A stretch of 64,000 nucleotides of DNA from Rhynochetos jubatus (GCA_027574665.1 CM050650.1:101715086-101779085), one strand, 5' to 3'. Counted from the stretch's first letter, positions 23,901-36,894 are shown. Program-made: numbers and translations. Notes: a model not told the origin generated them from the sequence alone.

Positions 23901-26900
23901 CAACTTATAATGGATATAAATGGTAATTCACTTTTTCAGTGCTTTGTTAAATGAAAGTATGAAATACATATTGCCCATGAATTAAGAAGTAGAGGAAACA
24001 CTTTTCATGCTTTTTTTCCCCCCACGTACTGTTTTGCTGAACTAACAGCACTGTTAATTCTACTTTTACACTGGTCATACATTGGGAGCACACATAATTA
24101 TGACACCAAGCTGTATGATATATCAGGATATGAGGAAAATTGGACAATGTATTGTAATTCTAAAATAGCTTGGTTGCAATGAAATCTTAAATTAGGTAAG
24201 TGGAAGAAGAGGTTAGATTTTAAGCAAATTGTACCTGTAAGCTGGCTCTTTCTTCTGAAGGCTGTGCTGCCAGTCATAGTCCTGGGGTTCAGAGAACACC
24301 AGTTACCTGTCTGTCTAGTTGGTTTTTTTTTTGCAGTTGCCTGGACAGATCTGCTTACTTGACCGAGAAGTACTGTGGCCTGTCCCTGGTCATCTAAAGC
24401 CACAGCATTACCTGCCAGAGGGGCAGTGTGTTTGCTTCTGTCATTTCCCGTTTTGCCGACAGGTCAGGTCTTGCAGGCAGAGGTCCCACACAGCAGCGTC
24501 CAGGTCTTGTCCCAGTGAATGTAGGGAGAATAGAGACATCAAAGAAGGTGTGCTCAGGGTATTTGCAAAACATACTTTCAGCTGTAAAATCACATCCCTT
24601 TTCTTAAGCTTTCCAAGCCTTGCTTAAACACATTCTGGTCTGCTCAGACACTGTACTTTAAGAAAAATTCTGAAGTGTTGAAAACTATTGTGAATTTGTT
24701 AATTAAGTAGGAGTTTCATAGAAATCACATTATTCCTCTTCTCTGTGCTCCAGCTGATTTCTGAGTGAAGCTTAAGATGACTGTTTTGGTGTAAAAACCA
24801 GGATGGAGTTGCTCTTGATTACAAAAGAGCGCCATCTCTTTTGCGTGATTTCACTATGGATCCTTTCATCCCTTTTACTTTGAAAGGAAAGGAAACTGGC
24901 CAGTCAACTTTTTAATATCTGAAGTAGCAAACATCAAGGCTAAAAGATGTGTTAAAGATTGACAGTGCAGATCTTCCAATCTTTAATTAAAGAGCCTTTG
25001 TTTTTCAATTAAAGATGACTTGCAAAGAGAGAACAATGGATCCCAGCACTTTTCCTTTTCTGTCTCATAATTCCTCAAAGTTCTTATTACGTTTGATTGC
25101 CACTATATTAGTACATTAAAATGGACCATAAAACAGTTTCTGAAGCTGTTCTCTAGCTCTGAGACCAGCTGCTACCATATGGCTTCTTCCATACAGCTAA
25201 GGTCTTCTCCTCCTCCAGAGCAGGGTGACCACACTGAAAGTACCAGCTGGGAATGTTCCTTGGCCTATATTAACCCACGCGATGTGTGGAGACAAAATTT
25301 GAAGACTGCTCTTAGTCTTGGAACAAAACTGTGTCTAAGATTGTCCTAACAATGATGTGAATGATCATGTCCTGGTGTTTAGGCTTATTTAGGTCTTCTT
25401 AATTTAACAATATTGCTGTAATCTTTTATACAGTTTATACAGAGTTTTTGTAGGAAGGAATCTTTGTCATGCAGCTATATCCTATGGATGCCAGTAAACT
25501 GCTATAATTTTGAAACACAGATTTCAAAGATAAAAGTTGAGAATTGAGGTGGATTTAGAGAGACATTTGAAATTTGCTTCTGTTTGCTTTTGTTATATTG
25601 GAAGTTCAATTGCTAATTTTCCATTTGGTGAGAAAAAGAATGGCAACAATTCTGTGCTTTCAGATATTAATCTAAGGTAGGTGGTAATATTACAAATTTT
25701 TAGTTGAACCAGAAAATACTTCATTGGGTTCAAAGGAAACATTCTGTATACTCTAATGATAAATATAACAAAAGCATAAATAGAGAAAAAGGAAGGTACT
25801 ATCTCATATACCGCAACTGTAAGGGTTTTAAGTTTGTACATGACTTTCAAGATGAAATGTGTTATGTCCTGCCTATATGTGCATATAAGCAAAATCATGC
25901 ACATTCATCCTCAAAAAAAAAAAGTTTCCATATTTAGCCTGCTTTGAATTCCCTCCCCAAAAGCACTTACACATTTGGTAACAGTGACAATTGCAAAAGG
26001 ATGATAAAGATCACTAATATTTTGCTAAAAAAAAAAAAAAAAAGTTAAAATGAATTTCAGTAAAAGCATAAACAACTTCAGTCTTTTGAAGATGGTCGCT
26101 TGACATTGCCTGTTTTTGCAGTTTGAAATAAATACACTAGATATCTCTAAGAGTTTTAAAATACAGGACCTAGTAATGTAAATTATACACAAAGCTTCAC
26201 AAAAGCCAAGTAGTTTTAATCAGCAAACTACTTGAACCCAAATAAATCCTTTTTTGTTGCTGAGATTGTGGTATTAAAAATAGCCTTGATGACAAATGGA
26301 GCCTAATTCCAAACATCAAGTCAATCACCTACATCTATAGCATTCAGGAAACTGCCTGTAAAGATGAAGTTACCTTGAAACTGTTTTGTTCTTATATTGA
26401 AATTATGTGTTTCTGAATGTGGATGTCTTGTGACAAAGGTTCTTTTTAGAGAGTATTTTACTTCTCAGTGATTATATTTAATGTTCATTATCATTGGTAG
26501 ATTATTTACAGGCAGTTTCAGGAAAATAAGTCCCTTTCATAATTAGAGTTTCTAAATATCAAGCGAAAAGACTAAGAAATTTTCTTCTAGCTGTATTCTA
26601 GTAGAGTTCTCTTCAACATTTTTCTTTGCAAATCTGAGGACTATAAAGAAGATTATTTTTTCTGTCTTTCTCTTTTATATCTTTAGGAACCTGTGATATA
26701 GTGATATTTTCTGTGCCTCATGATTATTCTTTTTCTGCTTTATCATCTATTTCTCATTTCATGGAGTTCCTAAAGGATTGTGAGAGAAGCAAATTATTTC
26801 TAAATTCAATTTGCAGACAACAATTTTTAAAAAGGCAATCTAAGGGCATCCTGTATGAATTTACACATTTAGAAGTTCGGAAATTGTGAAGTGAAGAATT

Positions 26901-28060
26901 TCAGTAGATTACATCCCATTTGTTTCCTGTGGTAAAGGCAGCCAAGCCTGAATCATTGGTCATAAGAAGGTCAATAAACCAGCGTTTGTTACTTGGAGAA
27001 GTGAGGCAAGGCCATCTGTCAACATCACCTTTTAATAAATTTCCCAAAAGAGACACACTGTGGGGAAAAAAAAGGGAACTGTCTTACTTAGATTATTAGA
27101 ATGACCCTTACAGTAACTTTGGCTTCATCCTCACTGGGATGTCAGTCACCAGTTTGCTACTGTGAGGCTATTTCCAGACATTTTACTAAAACTCTATGAT
27201 TAAACGTTTCTTGGAAATGGTTTCTCTTAATTTAACCACAGTCCAAAATGAGTAAGAGCATTTGTGACAAAAGTTTGCAGGATCAAACCTTTGTCTAGGG
27301 AAACTGATGTATTTTGTGATATGTGAAATTCCATTCTTTATTCTGTGGGACCTGACCTACAAAAGAATTGTTCATGAACAGGAAATAATTAATTCATCAT
27401 TTGGCATTATTGATTACCAAGTTAGAGGATATTGCATGCAAGAGTATTTTGTCATAACCCCTCTTGAAACTGTATTTGTGTACTGAAGAATATAAATTTA
27501 ATCTGTTCAGAAGAAGAAAGGAAGCTCAGTGATTAGCATACATGGTTGAATGAGGGCAGTCGAGTTTCAGCCTTACCTGACTAAAGCTTGTATCTATGAC
27601 TCTGCTTTTTTATGTGGTCTTGGTGGTAAATGAAACTATTTTTTAATGTACTTTAGATATATCGCTCTAGATTTCTTTTTTGCTGCTGCATTGGCATGTG
27701 ATGATACCACCAGGAGTAACTATTTAATCAAGGTTGGTTTACTGTGTTCTGTTAAGAAAGCAGCATGCAAAGACATTGTCACGTTAAATTCTAGTATATC
27801 AGCAGTACTTTTTCATGGTTTTGTTTGGTATTGGTGAAGATTATACTGCTAGTATAGTACATTTATTTTAGAATTGTAAGCGAGGAGCAATAATATATAT
27901 TTTTACATTTATTAACTATTATTGATTAACTATGAAATCCTGGACAAATTATTTTTCCTCTCTGCCTCTGTTCTGTAAAACTAAGATAAACAGTCTTTGG
28001 TTAATTACAGAGATGTTCTTTAAGAATCAATGGGTTTTATACACTTCGCAAATGTGAAAT
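20986..28060. other. AT-rich non-coding sequence
   Basis: A 7-kb stretch without recognised interspersed repeats. It includes poly(A) runs near 25913 and 26027. An open frame at 24319-24627 (plus) follows a TTTTTTTTTTTGCAG acceptor-like signal, but the translation is not recognisable. No gene is supported. Confidence 0.5.
26027..26043. repeat. poly(A) tract, 17 nt
   Basis: An uninterrupted run of 17 A after TTTGCT. No retroposon body is evident upstream. Confidence 0.85.
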
Positions 28061-28793
28061 ATTCACAGATTCACAGAGTGGTAGGAGTGGAAGTGACCTC
28101 TAGAGATCATCTAGTCCAACCCCCCTGCCAGAGCAGGATCACCCAGAGCAGATCACACAGGAACAAGTCCAGGTGGCTTTGGAAAGTCTCCAGGGAAGGA
28201 GACTCCCCCACCTTCTCTGGGCAGCCTGTCCCAGTGCTCTGTCACCCTCACAGGGAAGAAGTGTTTCCTCATGTTCAGGTTGAACCTTCTGTTTTCCAGT
28301 TGATGGCCATTGCCCCTCGTCCTGTCACTGGACACCACTGAGAAGAGCCTGGCCCCATCCTTCTGACACCCACCCTTTAGATATTGATAAGCATTGATAA
28401 GATCCCCCTCAGCCTCCTCTTCTCCAAGCTAAACAGACCCAGCTCTCTCAGCCTTTCCTCACATGGAAGGTGCTCCAGGCTCTTCACCATCTCAGTGGCC
28501 CTGCGCTGGACCCTCTCCAGTAGCTCCTTGTCCTTCTGGAACTGAGGAGCCCAGAACTGGGCACAGCACTCCAGGGGAGGCCTCACCAGCACAGAGCAGA
28601 GGGGGACGAGAACTTCCCTCGATCTGCTGGCCACGCTCTTCTTAATGCATCCCAGGATGCCATTGGCCTTCTTGGTCGCAAGAGCACACTGTTGGCTCAT
28701 AGTCAGCCTGTTGTCCACTGGGACTCCAAGGTCCTTTTCCCCAGAGCTGCCCTCCAACAGAACAGCCCCCAACCTGTACTGGAACATGGGGTT
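28061..28793 (-). mobile_element. young CR1 LINE copy A, 5' truncated
   Basis: The plus strand starts ATTCACAGATTCACAGAG, the reverse complement of a CR1 tail ending CTCTGTGAATCTGTGAAT. The minus-strand reading frame is open through the C-terminal reverse-transcriptase region (28377-28793). Visible segments include [35 protein letters not shown] and [15 protein letters not shown]. It then stops at SMLINI, while the remaining conserved 3' domain ([21 protein letters not shown]) continues in another frame. The copy is about 94-95% identical by eye to the plus-strand copy at 48.6 kb, so both are young members of one subfamily. It has no 5' UTR or endonuclease and is not functional. Confidence 0.95.
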
Positions 28794-29630
28794 ACCTCTG
28801 AGATAAATTGTATGGGTGTAGCAGAAGCATTTTTGGTTGAGCATTAAACCTAAAAGCTGTGGTCAGGAAGAAACATGAATTATATAAGAAAAATACTGGT
28901 TCTCACATTGGCATTTATTAAAAGGTACATAGTTATCATTCTTACACAAACATTTTAATCTGGCTTTTAGCCTTTTATGAAGGATATCGATAATCTCAGT
29001 TATATAATACCACTATAGATGTTGGCAGCACTTTCTGTACCTTTGCAGGGGAAATATTATGTATGCTAAACTGCTTAAGCTATCTGTGCCAACTTTGAAT
29101 ATTTCTTCTACTGCTGAACTTTCTCCTAAATCCCTAAAAATGCTGGAAAACTTGAAAAACAGAATTGTTTTCTTCCCATAATCTCCCTACTGCTTTCTCT
29201 GAGAAAAATGAACCAATCTCCCTAAAACATTGTATTGCAGTTGAAGAGAAAATTATGCTTCCAGAAATCTCTCCTTTCATTATGAACTAGCAACACAGTA
29301 CAATCTCTTTTCCAATTCCAAAATCTTTTCAAGAGTAACCTTTCCTTGCTTTCATACTATACTCTAGTGAATTCCACAGGAGAAAGAAGGGAGACATCCA
29401 TAGGTTTTCCATAAATTTGTATTATTTCCAAAGTGGGAATCAGATTTCCGATAGCCTGAGCTCAGTGATTTTGAACATCTTTTATAATAAAATACAGTAT
29501 ATGTAATGTTAATAATCAAAACAAAAGACTAATTCAGGATACTGGCCTTAAAGAGTGTAAAATACTGCCTTTCAAATTGCATTGAGAATGAATTTGACAT
29601 ATTGCTTTATTGGTTTTGATAATAATGCAG
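28794..29630. other. non-coding spacer between CR1 copy A and LTR copy 2
   Basis: AT-rich sequence without recognised features. Its last 14 bases (29617-29630, TGATAATAATGCAG) also flank the inverted LTR at 12433-13219. Confidence 0.55.
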
Positions 29631-30420
29631 TGTTGTGGTTTAAGTCTGGTCAGCAATAAAATACCACAAAGCCGCTCACACACCTCCCCGCTTCTTCTCC
29701 AGTGGAGCGGGAGGATTGTAGGAAAAAGGCAAGGAAGCTTATAAAATTGAGACAAGAATTATTTACTAATTGAATATAAATGAATAATATATATAAATAA
29801 ATATAGAAAAATAGTACTAGTAGTCAGTAATTAAAATAATAGAAAAGAAAACATATGATACAGTTGCTCACCACACGCCGACCGATGCACAACCAGGTCC
29901 CAAGTAGCAAGAGCCACAGCCTGAGAACCAGAACCCAAGAGTGATCACAGCAGATTGTGAGCAAACCCTATGAGTGACAGCACGACTCGTGAAGGCAACC
30001 GATCCATTAACTCAGGACTAAATGAGCCAGCAAAGGAATTAGCAAAGCAGCTTACAAAGGAGGTAACGAAGGAGTTAAGGAGCTAACAGAAGAGTTAGCG
30101 AATGGAGTCAAGAGTTATGACATCCGAGCCCATGCCCTGCTTATGTACTGAGCATGACGTACTATGGAATGAAACGCTCCTTTGGTCAGTTTGGGTCAGC
30201 TGTCTGAGCTGTGTGTCCCCCCACACTGCCTCTAGCGAGAAAGTTGAGAACACAGCTGCTGTATCAGAAGCTGAGAGAGACCTTGAATTTGGTGCAAGCA
30301 CTCCCCAGCATCAGCTAAAAAGACACATTATCAGTACTTTACTCAGGGTAAATCCAGAAACACAGCTTCATACCAGCCACTGTGAAGAAAGTTACTTCCT
30401 TCCTGGCTAAAACCAGCACA
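29631..30420 (+). mobile_element. solo LTR, ERVL-like (inverted-pair copy 2)
   Basis: It starts TGTTGTGGTTTAAGTC and ends GGCTAAAACCAGCACA, so it has TG...CA ends with imperfect terminal complementarity. It shows the same order of blocks as 12433-13219, in the opposite orientation. By eye the first 180 bp are about 92% identical to that copy, the middle about 70-75%, and the last 286 bp (30135-30420) about 97-98%. No internal retroviral sequence adjoins it and no target duplication is evident (flanks TGCAG and ATAGA). Open frames at 30095-30410 on both strands are LTR shadows that repeat those in copy 1. Confidence 0.9.
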
Positions 30421-33400
30421 ATAGATCACTTATATAAAAGTCAGAGCCAAGTGAAGAACATTTTTTAGTTTCTGTGAGAGTTTATAGGAATTGTGGCCTA
30501 CTGAGGCCCTTGGTTAATAGCCTCATCGGTGATGCTAGACTTATTATCAGGTTTCTGAGTGCTTTAGAAAACAGTTTTTAGAACACAGCTTCTTTCATTT
30601 AGAATAATATTTTATCCAAAGTCCCTAAAAAAGGATGCTTGAGGCAGATCCATTCTTTCAGGAACATCATGTATTTCTTCATTTACTTATTTGCAGTATG
30701 ACTGTAGCTCTTCTGCTTCATATACTGTCTCACACCGCTTTCTATTTAGGCAGAAAAATGCTAAAAGAATAAAAAAAATATGTATAAAATTGGGGTGTAA
30801 TGCTTTATTAGTCACACAGGATATAGACTGATCATTCCTCATCACATGAAAAAGTTTAGGGTGCTCAGCTTTCAATCAAAAAATTGACACTAGCCTTTCC
30901 CATCAATAGTTTGTTTGTTTTGACAGAGGTTTCACAGATATCTGCTGCTGCTACCTGCAGTGGAATGGTGTGATTCAGGTCCTGTGGGTTCCTTTCCCTT
31001 TTGGAAGAAAGTGTGGTCCCAAAATTTGTTTTTGCTTCTTGCCCATAGTTTCTCAATTTTGCATAGCATTCCCACCTTGTTTCTTCCTCAACCTCTGTCG
31101 CCCCCTTAATACACTACTCTTGAAAATTGCCTTGGTCTTCCTATTTCCAGAAATCACAGTCCCCATGCTCAAAAATCAGTCTCAACTAAACTCTCTCACT
31201 TTTCCCAGTCTTCTGCCAAATTCACCATCATACTTTGCAATTCCTTCCCTGTCATGCATGTTTTCCAGGTTTGTATAGTTGCCTTCTCCATTCTCTTTCT
31301 CATGGTGCAGCCCAGTCTAGTTGTAGTCACGGCTAGTTTCCCTCTCTTCCAAAACAGTTTCCTTGTCCTAAACCATTTTGTTAAGTACAAACTGTTCTTC
31401 ATAAACATAGGGCAGGGTGCCATTCTCTAATGAGCTTTCCCTTTCTTTCTTGTTGTACAGAAGTGTGCTACTTATTTTTTATATGAAGAGAAGCAAAAAA
31501 TATGACAAAAATAGCTCAAACCAGTTACAAACTCTGACAAGGTATAACATGTATGCACGACGTGGCTATAAACCAGAATCTTACCGTGAGAGTCAACAAG
31601 CCTCATACAGGGCAACGTTATTGATCCTGTGTGTAATGTAAGAAACTGAGTTTTTGTAGGATGAAATCTAGATTTATTCATAATGAAATCCAAAAGACAA
31701 AAGAGATTCACAGGAAAAAAAAATCCATGCCTATTGTAGTATATTCAGAAAGTTTAGAAACATTGCATAATGCCTATTGTTCACCTTAGGGTAGGATATT
31801 TTTGAGGTAGTATGTACTCCGTTCTAACAACTGTTCAAATGCCAGAGATAAAGTTGGTTCAGTATTTGATAGGACCTTTGGAGCAATTAATGAATCAAAC
31901 TTTGGGAGGGTCCATCTTGGCTCAACAGGGCTTTACTGACAGAGAGACACTGGTGGGGTGCGGAAAGAGACTGCCTTTCCCCCTGCGTCCATTTTGCAGC
32001 TGGGTACATTTTGCTGTGATGCCTCAACAACAGAGAAATACACCTTTCCTGTAGAGTCCTACCAAAAGCCCCGTTACACAGCACGCAGTATGGCTAGGGA
32101 GATGTGTAGCATCCTTCTTTTCCTGGCAGATACTTAGTGTCTGTTCTAAAATAACTGTAATAGAAATATAAGAGATGGTATGCAATAGGGGACGATATGG
32201 CACATGGAAATCACAGGATGGCTCACCTAATAAATGAAAAGAAATCCTCAGAACTCTTTTACATGCACCTGATTTAATAATGACTTAATGTGTTTTCCCC
32301 TTAATTCAGTCATTTAGGTTTTGTGGTTTTGGGAGTATATTGGAATTGTGTGATTTGAGGTTGCATCCCTGAGAACTAGTCGAGTGAATGCTAGGTGTTT
32401 GTCTCAGGAGAAGACACGAACTGTTGAAGGAAAAAGCAATGTATTTAATGGATAGCAGTTACGTGGTAATCTGTTCTTGGCCTCTTTCTTCTTCCTGGGC
32501 TATGCAAAACTACAGTTACTGCAGCCCTGGGGCAATAGTGACATGTTATCTGTGGCTCCAGCACTACTGATGGAAGACATTCCCATAACTGATAAATAAA
32601 ATATAAACCTGTGAGAGTACAAGGGAAATTTATCTTTTCTGTTGCTAAGGGCCATAATGAGCCTTCTGTCCATGAAGAATTCTTTTTTTCTGTATTCACA
32701 CAGAAAAATATATATACTGACCCCCCAGACATGCCATATTTGATTTTGCTTCTTTAAGGAATCTACTTTTCATGGACCAAACACATTGATAATTTCCTTT
32801 AATATGAGTAAGCATTCTCAGTCTCATTCACTGCTGCATGTTTACAAAATCTGTAAACGGTTACAATACCCAACACTCTTTTACAATGGCCATCTCTGTT
32901 GTAGAGGCAGTCACTGAAGCTTTGTTTTGCTGTGTACTTTTCTCATACTAAAATGTAATATAATTTCTCTCACAGGCCACAAACAATGATAACACTAATG
33001 CAGACTACAAACTTCTTACTGTAATGGATCCGGTCAGCTTCCTTCAAATGGACATGTTGATATTAGTCAATGAGAATACATAAGGTTTTCTGGGAAATGA
33101 GTGATGGGGACCTGAAAAGAGAAAAGATGCATCAGAAAGAGGAATTTACAAAAGAGGTATTAGAGAACATACACTTCTTCCTGGAGCAGGCCCAGCTGTG
33201 ATGAGCTGACATTACAACAACAACTTGTAAGGGCTCCCTTAGTAATTGTCTCCACACTAACACAGAGGCTTTCAGCTCCCAGCACTTCCATGATTTCTTT
33301 AAGGAGAGTGAAAACACTGTAGTCAACATTCAGTAGAGCACAGCTTTAAATATCAGTAGCATATTTTGGCCAGACACAGTTTCTTGTGATACGTTTGTGC

Positions 33401-33464
33401 TTGAGCCAATATATGAGGGTATTAGTAAATATGGTGTATCTGAGACGGGAACCTCTCTTGGATT
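30421..33464. other. AT-rich non-coding sequence with one exon-like window
   Basis: No interspersed repeats were recognised. A pyrimidine-rich stretch runs from about 31070 to 31450 and leads into the exon-like window at 31461-31541 described separately. Other open frames (31812-32084, 32388-32732) are unrecognised. Confidence 0.5.
31461..31541 (+). other. exon-like window, 81 nt, symmetric phase
   Basis: A strong acceptor (CTTTCTTTCTTGTTGTACAG, 31441-31460) precedes an open 81-nt stretch that ends at AAG followed by GTATAA, a plausible donor. The open frame starts on the third base of a codon and ends after the second, so the window is phase-symmetric and codes about 27 residues: a hydrophobic SVLLIFYM start, then a basic KRSKKYDKN segment and a polar tail. 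That is the pattern of the end of a membrane segment plus juxtamembrane region. The frame also stays open beyond the donor. No family is recognised. Windows of this size occur by chance in 64 kb, so this is only a candidate. Confidence 0.25.
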
Positions 33465-33678
33465 ACATGAATTTCTACACCAGAAGAGTTGTCAAGCATG
33501 TGAACAGGCTGCCCAGGGAAGTTGTTGAATCACCATCCCTGAAGATATATAAAATGTGTAGATCTGGTGTTTAGGGATATGGTTTAGTGGTGGACTTGGC
33601 AGTGTTAGGTTAATGGTTGGACCTGATGATCTTAAAGGTCTTTTCCAAGCTAAACAATTCTATGATTCTGTGATTCTT
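33465..33678 (+). mobile_element. CR1 LINE, 3' end fragment
   Basis: Plus-strand CR1 3' domain: AACAGGCTGCCCAGGGAAGT, GGTTTAGTGGTGGACTTGGC, GGTTGGACCTGATGATCTTA, then the tail AATTCTATGATTCTGTGATT. It is heavily 5' truncated, with an approximate start near 33465. Its subfamily differs from that of the copies at 28.1 and 48.6 kb. Confidence 0.92.
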
Positions 33679-34590
33679 TGAATTTCGCTTATGAGGAGTT
33701 AAACTAATCTATGATAAAGTAACTGGGAAAGCAGCTCTAGGGTAGGGTGTGCTCTAGGCCATGGTTTAAATGACAACCAGTTTTTATCCTTACATAATTA
33801 ATTTAGTGACTACTTACTTCATGTCTCATGTTTTCCTAACCTCTTCTTGAATTTCCGCAGTGAATGTTATGCACATTTAAAAACTGCTTACACATAAAGC
33901 TCTCCTCAAAAATAGTTCATTGTGGAAAAGACCCATCATTTTCAAATGTATTTCAAGTGTAGTTACCACCAGCCAGCTCGACTGAGTGCTTATTTTAAGG
34001 CAACAGATAAGAAGCAAGGAAAAGGAAGAAGTTGATTATTAGGAATGTGAAGGATTTTGAAACAGGATGAAGATAGTTAGCTTGGAAGCATTTTTGATGG
34101 TATTTTAATGTCTTCTGAATAGGTCATTTATTTTATAGTGTAGAACACATTTCCAAACTAACTTTTGACTTACTATGATATTAAACTCTACCTACACTAT
34201 GTCCTAGTAATTATGTTTAAAGGAAGCCTGAATCTTTGTTGTCATAGTGAGCAGAACCTTTCTCTTTCAGATGTCTGAATTGTTCCTTGGTCTAATAAAG
34301 AACAACAGGGCATAGATGGGATGAAAAATTCTGCTTTTACTGGCCAGGAAGGAAAGTAGAATAATTGGAAGAAGATATGAAATGCAAAATAAAGGATGTC
34401 TGAGAGGGAACTTGTAGTGCCAGGTAGCTGACTGCAAATGGAAGGGTGTGACTGTTGACTGTAAGGGGCTGAAAACTCTAAGTCTGAATCAGAGATTTCT
34501 GTAAACAAGGGGAAGTTCTCTTTAACTTCAGTAGGCTTGTTATCTGCCTTAGGAGGAAACTTGGATATTGTGATACTTAAAATTAGTCAT
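33679..34590. other. non-coding sequence
   Basis: No repeat or gene was recognised between the CR1 tail and the next LTR. Confidence 0.55.
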
Positions 34591-35177
34591 TGTCAAGGTT
34601 TGACCCCAGCCAGCAACTAAGAACGATGCAGCTGCTCACTTGCTCCTCCCCCCTCCACAGTGAGATGGAAAGGGGAATCAGGAAAAAAAGGTAAACCTCA
34701 TGGGTTGAGATAAAGACAATTTAATAGGACAGTGGAGGAATATTACTAATACTATTAATAATAACTTTTATTATAAAATAATATATTTTAAAAGTGGTGC
34801 ACAGTACAATCGCTCATCACCCTCTGATCGATGCTCAGCCAGTTCCCACTCCATGGGCACTGCCCCCTGACCAACTTCTCCCGGTTTATATACTGAGCAT
34901 GACACGATATGGTATGGAATATCCCTTTGGCCAGTTTGGGTCAGCTGTCCCAGCTATGCCCCCTCCCTGCTTCTCGTGCACCTCCATGGTGCACAGGGTG
35001 CACATTCAGTGTGGGAAGGTGAAAAGTCCTTGAAATCCTTGACTTAGTGTAGGCACCACTTAGCAGCAACCAAAGCATCACTCTGTTATCGATATTATTC
35101 TTATGCTAAATCCAGAACACAGCATTATAACAGCTGCTAGGAGGAAAATTAACTCTATCCCAGCCAAAACCAGGATC
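34591..35177 (+). mobile_element. solo LTR, ERVL-type
   Basis: It starts TGTCAAGGTTTGACCCCAGC and ends near CAGCCAAAACCAGGATC, where the usual final CAGCACA is mutated. Typical blocks in order are GAGATGGAAAGGGGAAT, GGGTTGAGATAAAGACA, an AT-rich centre, TTTATATACTGAGCATGACA, GGAATATCCCTTTGGCCAGT, TTGGGTCAGCTGTCC, and ACAGCATTATAACAGCTGCT. There is no internal coding region, so it is a solo LTR. The flanks GTCAT and GCTAT are at best a decayed 5-bp target duplication. The open frame at 34794-35033 is an LTR shadow. Confidence 0.9.
34885..34892 (+). promoter_or_regulatory. possible TATA box of the LTR promoter
   Basis: TTTATATA followed by CTGAGCATGAC sits in the middle of the LTR, where the U3 promoter of this family would be. 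The related LTRs have mutated versions here (CTTATGTACTGAGCATGA at 30140, TTTTATTGCTGAGCATAA at 54794). The assignment rests on position and motif only. Confidence 0.35.
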
Positions 35178-36657
35178 GCTATACAGCTTGTGTGAAATTC
35201 AGGAACATATGTTTGGACTTAAATTCCATATATAGTGAACAAGATTAAGTGTAATATAGAAATGAAATTCAGAGTATTTAGCACTTGAATTAGAAGGGGT
35301 TATACCAGTAGCAGAAAACACTAAAAAGAACGTATAGCTAAAATTCTAAATGAGACATACATGTATCTATATATAGAGATTTATGTGTGCAGGCACGGCT
35401 ATGATTACATCCCCAGGGTGATTCCTACACTTATTTGACTGCATTGTGCCATCTTTCCTTTTCCTTCCGGGCATGTTGCTGCTGTGCCCTGTGGTGAATT
35501 GAAGCTTGCCTGTACACATTAGAGGTACTGTAAGAAGTCCCTCTGGGGTTTTAACTTTCAAGACATTGAACCTGTGAAACCTCACTGGGACTAGGAGGCA
35601 GAGGAGTATATGAAAAGTTCCAGTCACCCAAGGAGAGAGGCACCCTTAGATGTGTATGGTATGCTCCAGGGAAAGAACGTACAGCTACACCTTCTCAAAT
35701 GCCTACTTAGGACATGTTTTTTCTTACAATCCACTGCTATATTCTCCTGAATTAGACCTATGAAACATTTTTGATATTTTAGATGATTATTTTAATCTAG
35801 CAGTGCTAGACTACAGGGAAAGCTGGATGAGAAAGAGAAACTATAAAACATAAAATAAGAGATGAAAGGTTAAGGGTGGAATTTCAGGACTGATAAACCT
35901 GAGTTACTATCTTTAAAGTTACATTAAATAATTTCTATGGTCAGAACACTGCTGCAGTGTTCATAAAAGGCAAATCTGTGTCCTGGAAAATCACCAAAAA
36001 ATTCTTGTGTTTACTTCTGAAAACATGTCAGTTTGAGTGTTGATTTCTACTAATTGTAAAGTATATGGAAAATTGATATAGGTTGTCAAATAAATGGAAA
36101 TTATATGCTCTTAATTCTGAGTGAGGTATCTGAATACTTTTTGAGTATCTAGGCTTAAGAATCTCCGTGCTTCATTTTATGATCTCTAGAACAGCAGTAA
36201 TATTGCTTAATTACCTGCAAGGCGCACACACAGTGTTTGTATTTTAAATTGCAATGTATGATAATAACTGTAATAAAGAGGAAAAAGAATATAAGTAATT
36301 TAAAATGTTTGACTTCTTTATACTTTCAGATAAATAAATATAAATTATATAATATGATTATGTATATGAAGAAATTTTTCTTTGAGCAATGAGTTGTAAT
36401 TACCTATTTGAAAATCAAGTTCCATCTTACAGTTAATGACATAATATATAAAAAGACAAAAAGATACTACACTAGTATAAATAAGGTGAATATAATTTAC
36501 TTTTTAACAGAGTATGTTTTCTTTGTAATTAAGCTTACTGTAATATTTTCAATACACTTTCCTGTTTCTCTATTATGTTTGTAGGTCTGTTACTTCAAAT
36601 ACTCAATTCACTGAAGTGTGTGTGTGGGGAAGTCATGAAACACTGAACACTACAAAC
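35178..36657. other. AT-rich non-coding sequence
   Basis: No repeat or gene was recognised. There is a short TG run at 36617-36625. Confidence 0.55.
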
Positions 36658-36894
36658 TTCAAGTTGCGTCAGGGAAGGTTTAGATTGGGTATTAGGAAAA
36701 AACTTTTTCACTGAAAGAGTGGTCAGGCACTGCAACGGGCTGCCCAGGGAAGTGGTGGAGTTGCCATCCCTGGAGGTGTTCAAGGAATGTGTAGACATGG
36801 CACTTGAGGGCATGGTCTAGTGGTATGGTAGTGTGGGGTTGATAGTTGGACTGGATGATCTTAGAGGTCTTTTCCAGTCTTTGTGATTCTGTGA
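36658..36894 (+). mobile_element. CR1 LINE, 3' end fragment
   Basis: Plus-strand CR1 3' domain: GGTTTAGATTGGGTATTAGG, GGGCTGCCCAGGGAAGTGGT, CCATCCCTGGAGGTGTTCAA, GACTGGATGATCTTAGAGGT, and the tail TTTGTGATTCTGTGA at 36880-36894. It is 5' truncated. Minus-strand open frames over 36595-36922 are antisense shadows. Confidence 0.93.

Noticed and set aside
24345-24470. Plus-strand exon-like stretch after a T run and GCAG, with a CAG/GTCAGG donor
   Set aside because: The Cys-rich translation is unrecognised and the T run alone makes the acceptor look good. Not enough to call.
30102-30410. 102-codon frame nearly identical in translation to one at 12457-12639
   Set aside because: The shared peptide comes from the conserved 3' third of two LTR copies, not from a duplicated gene.
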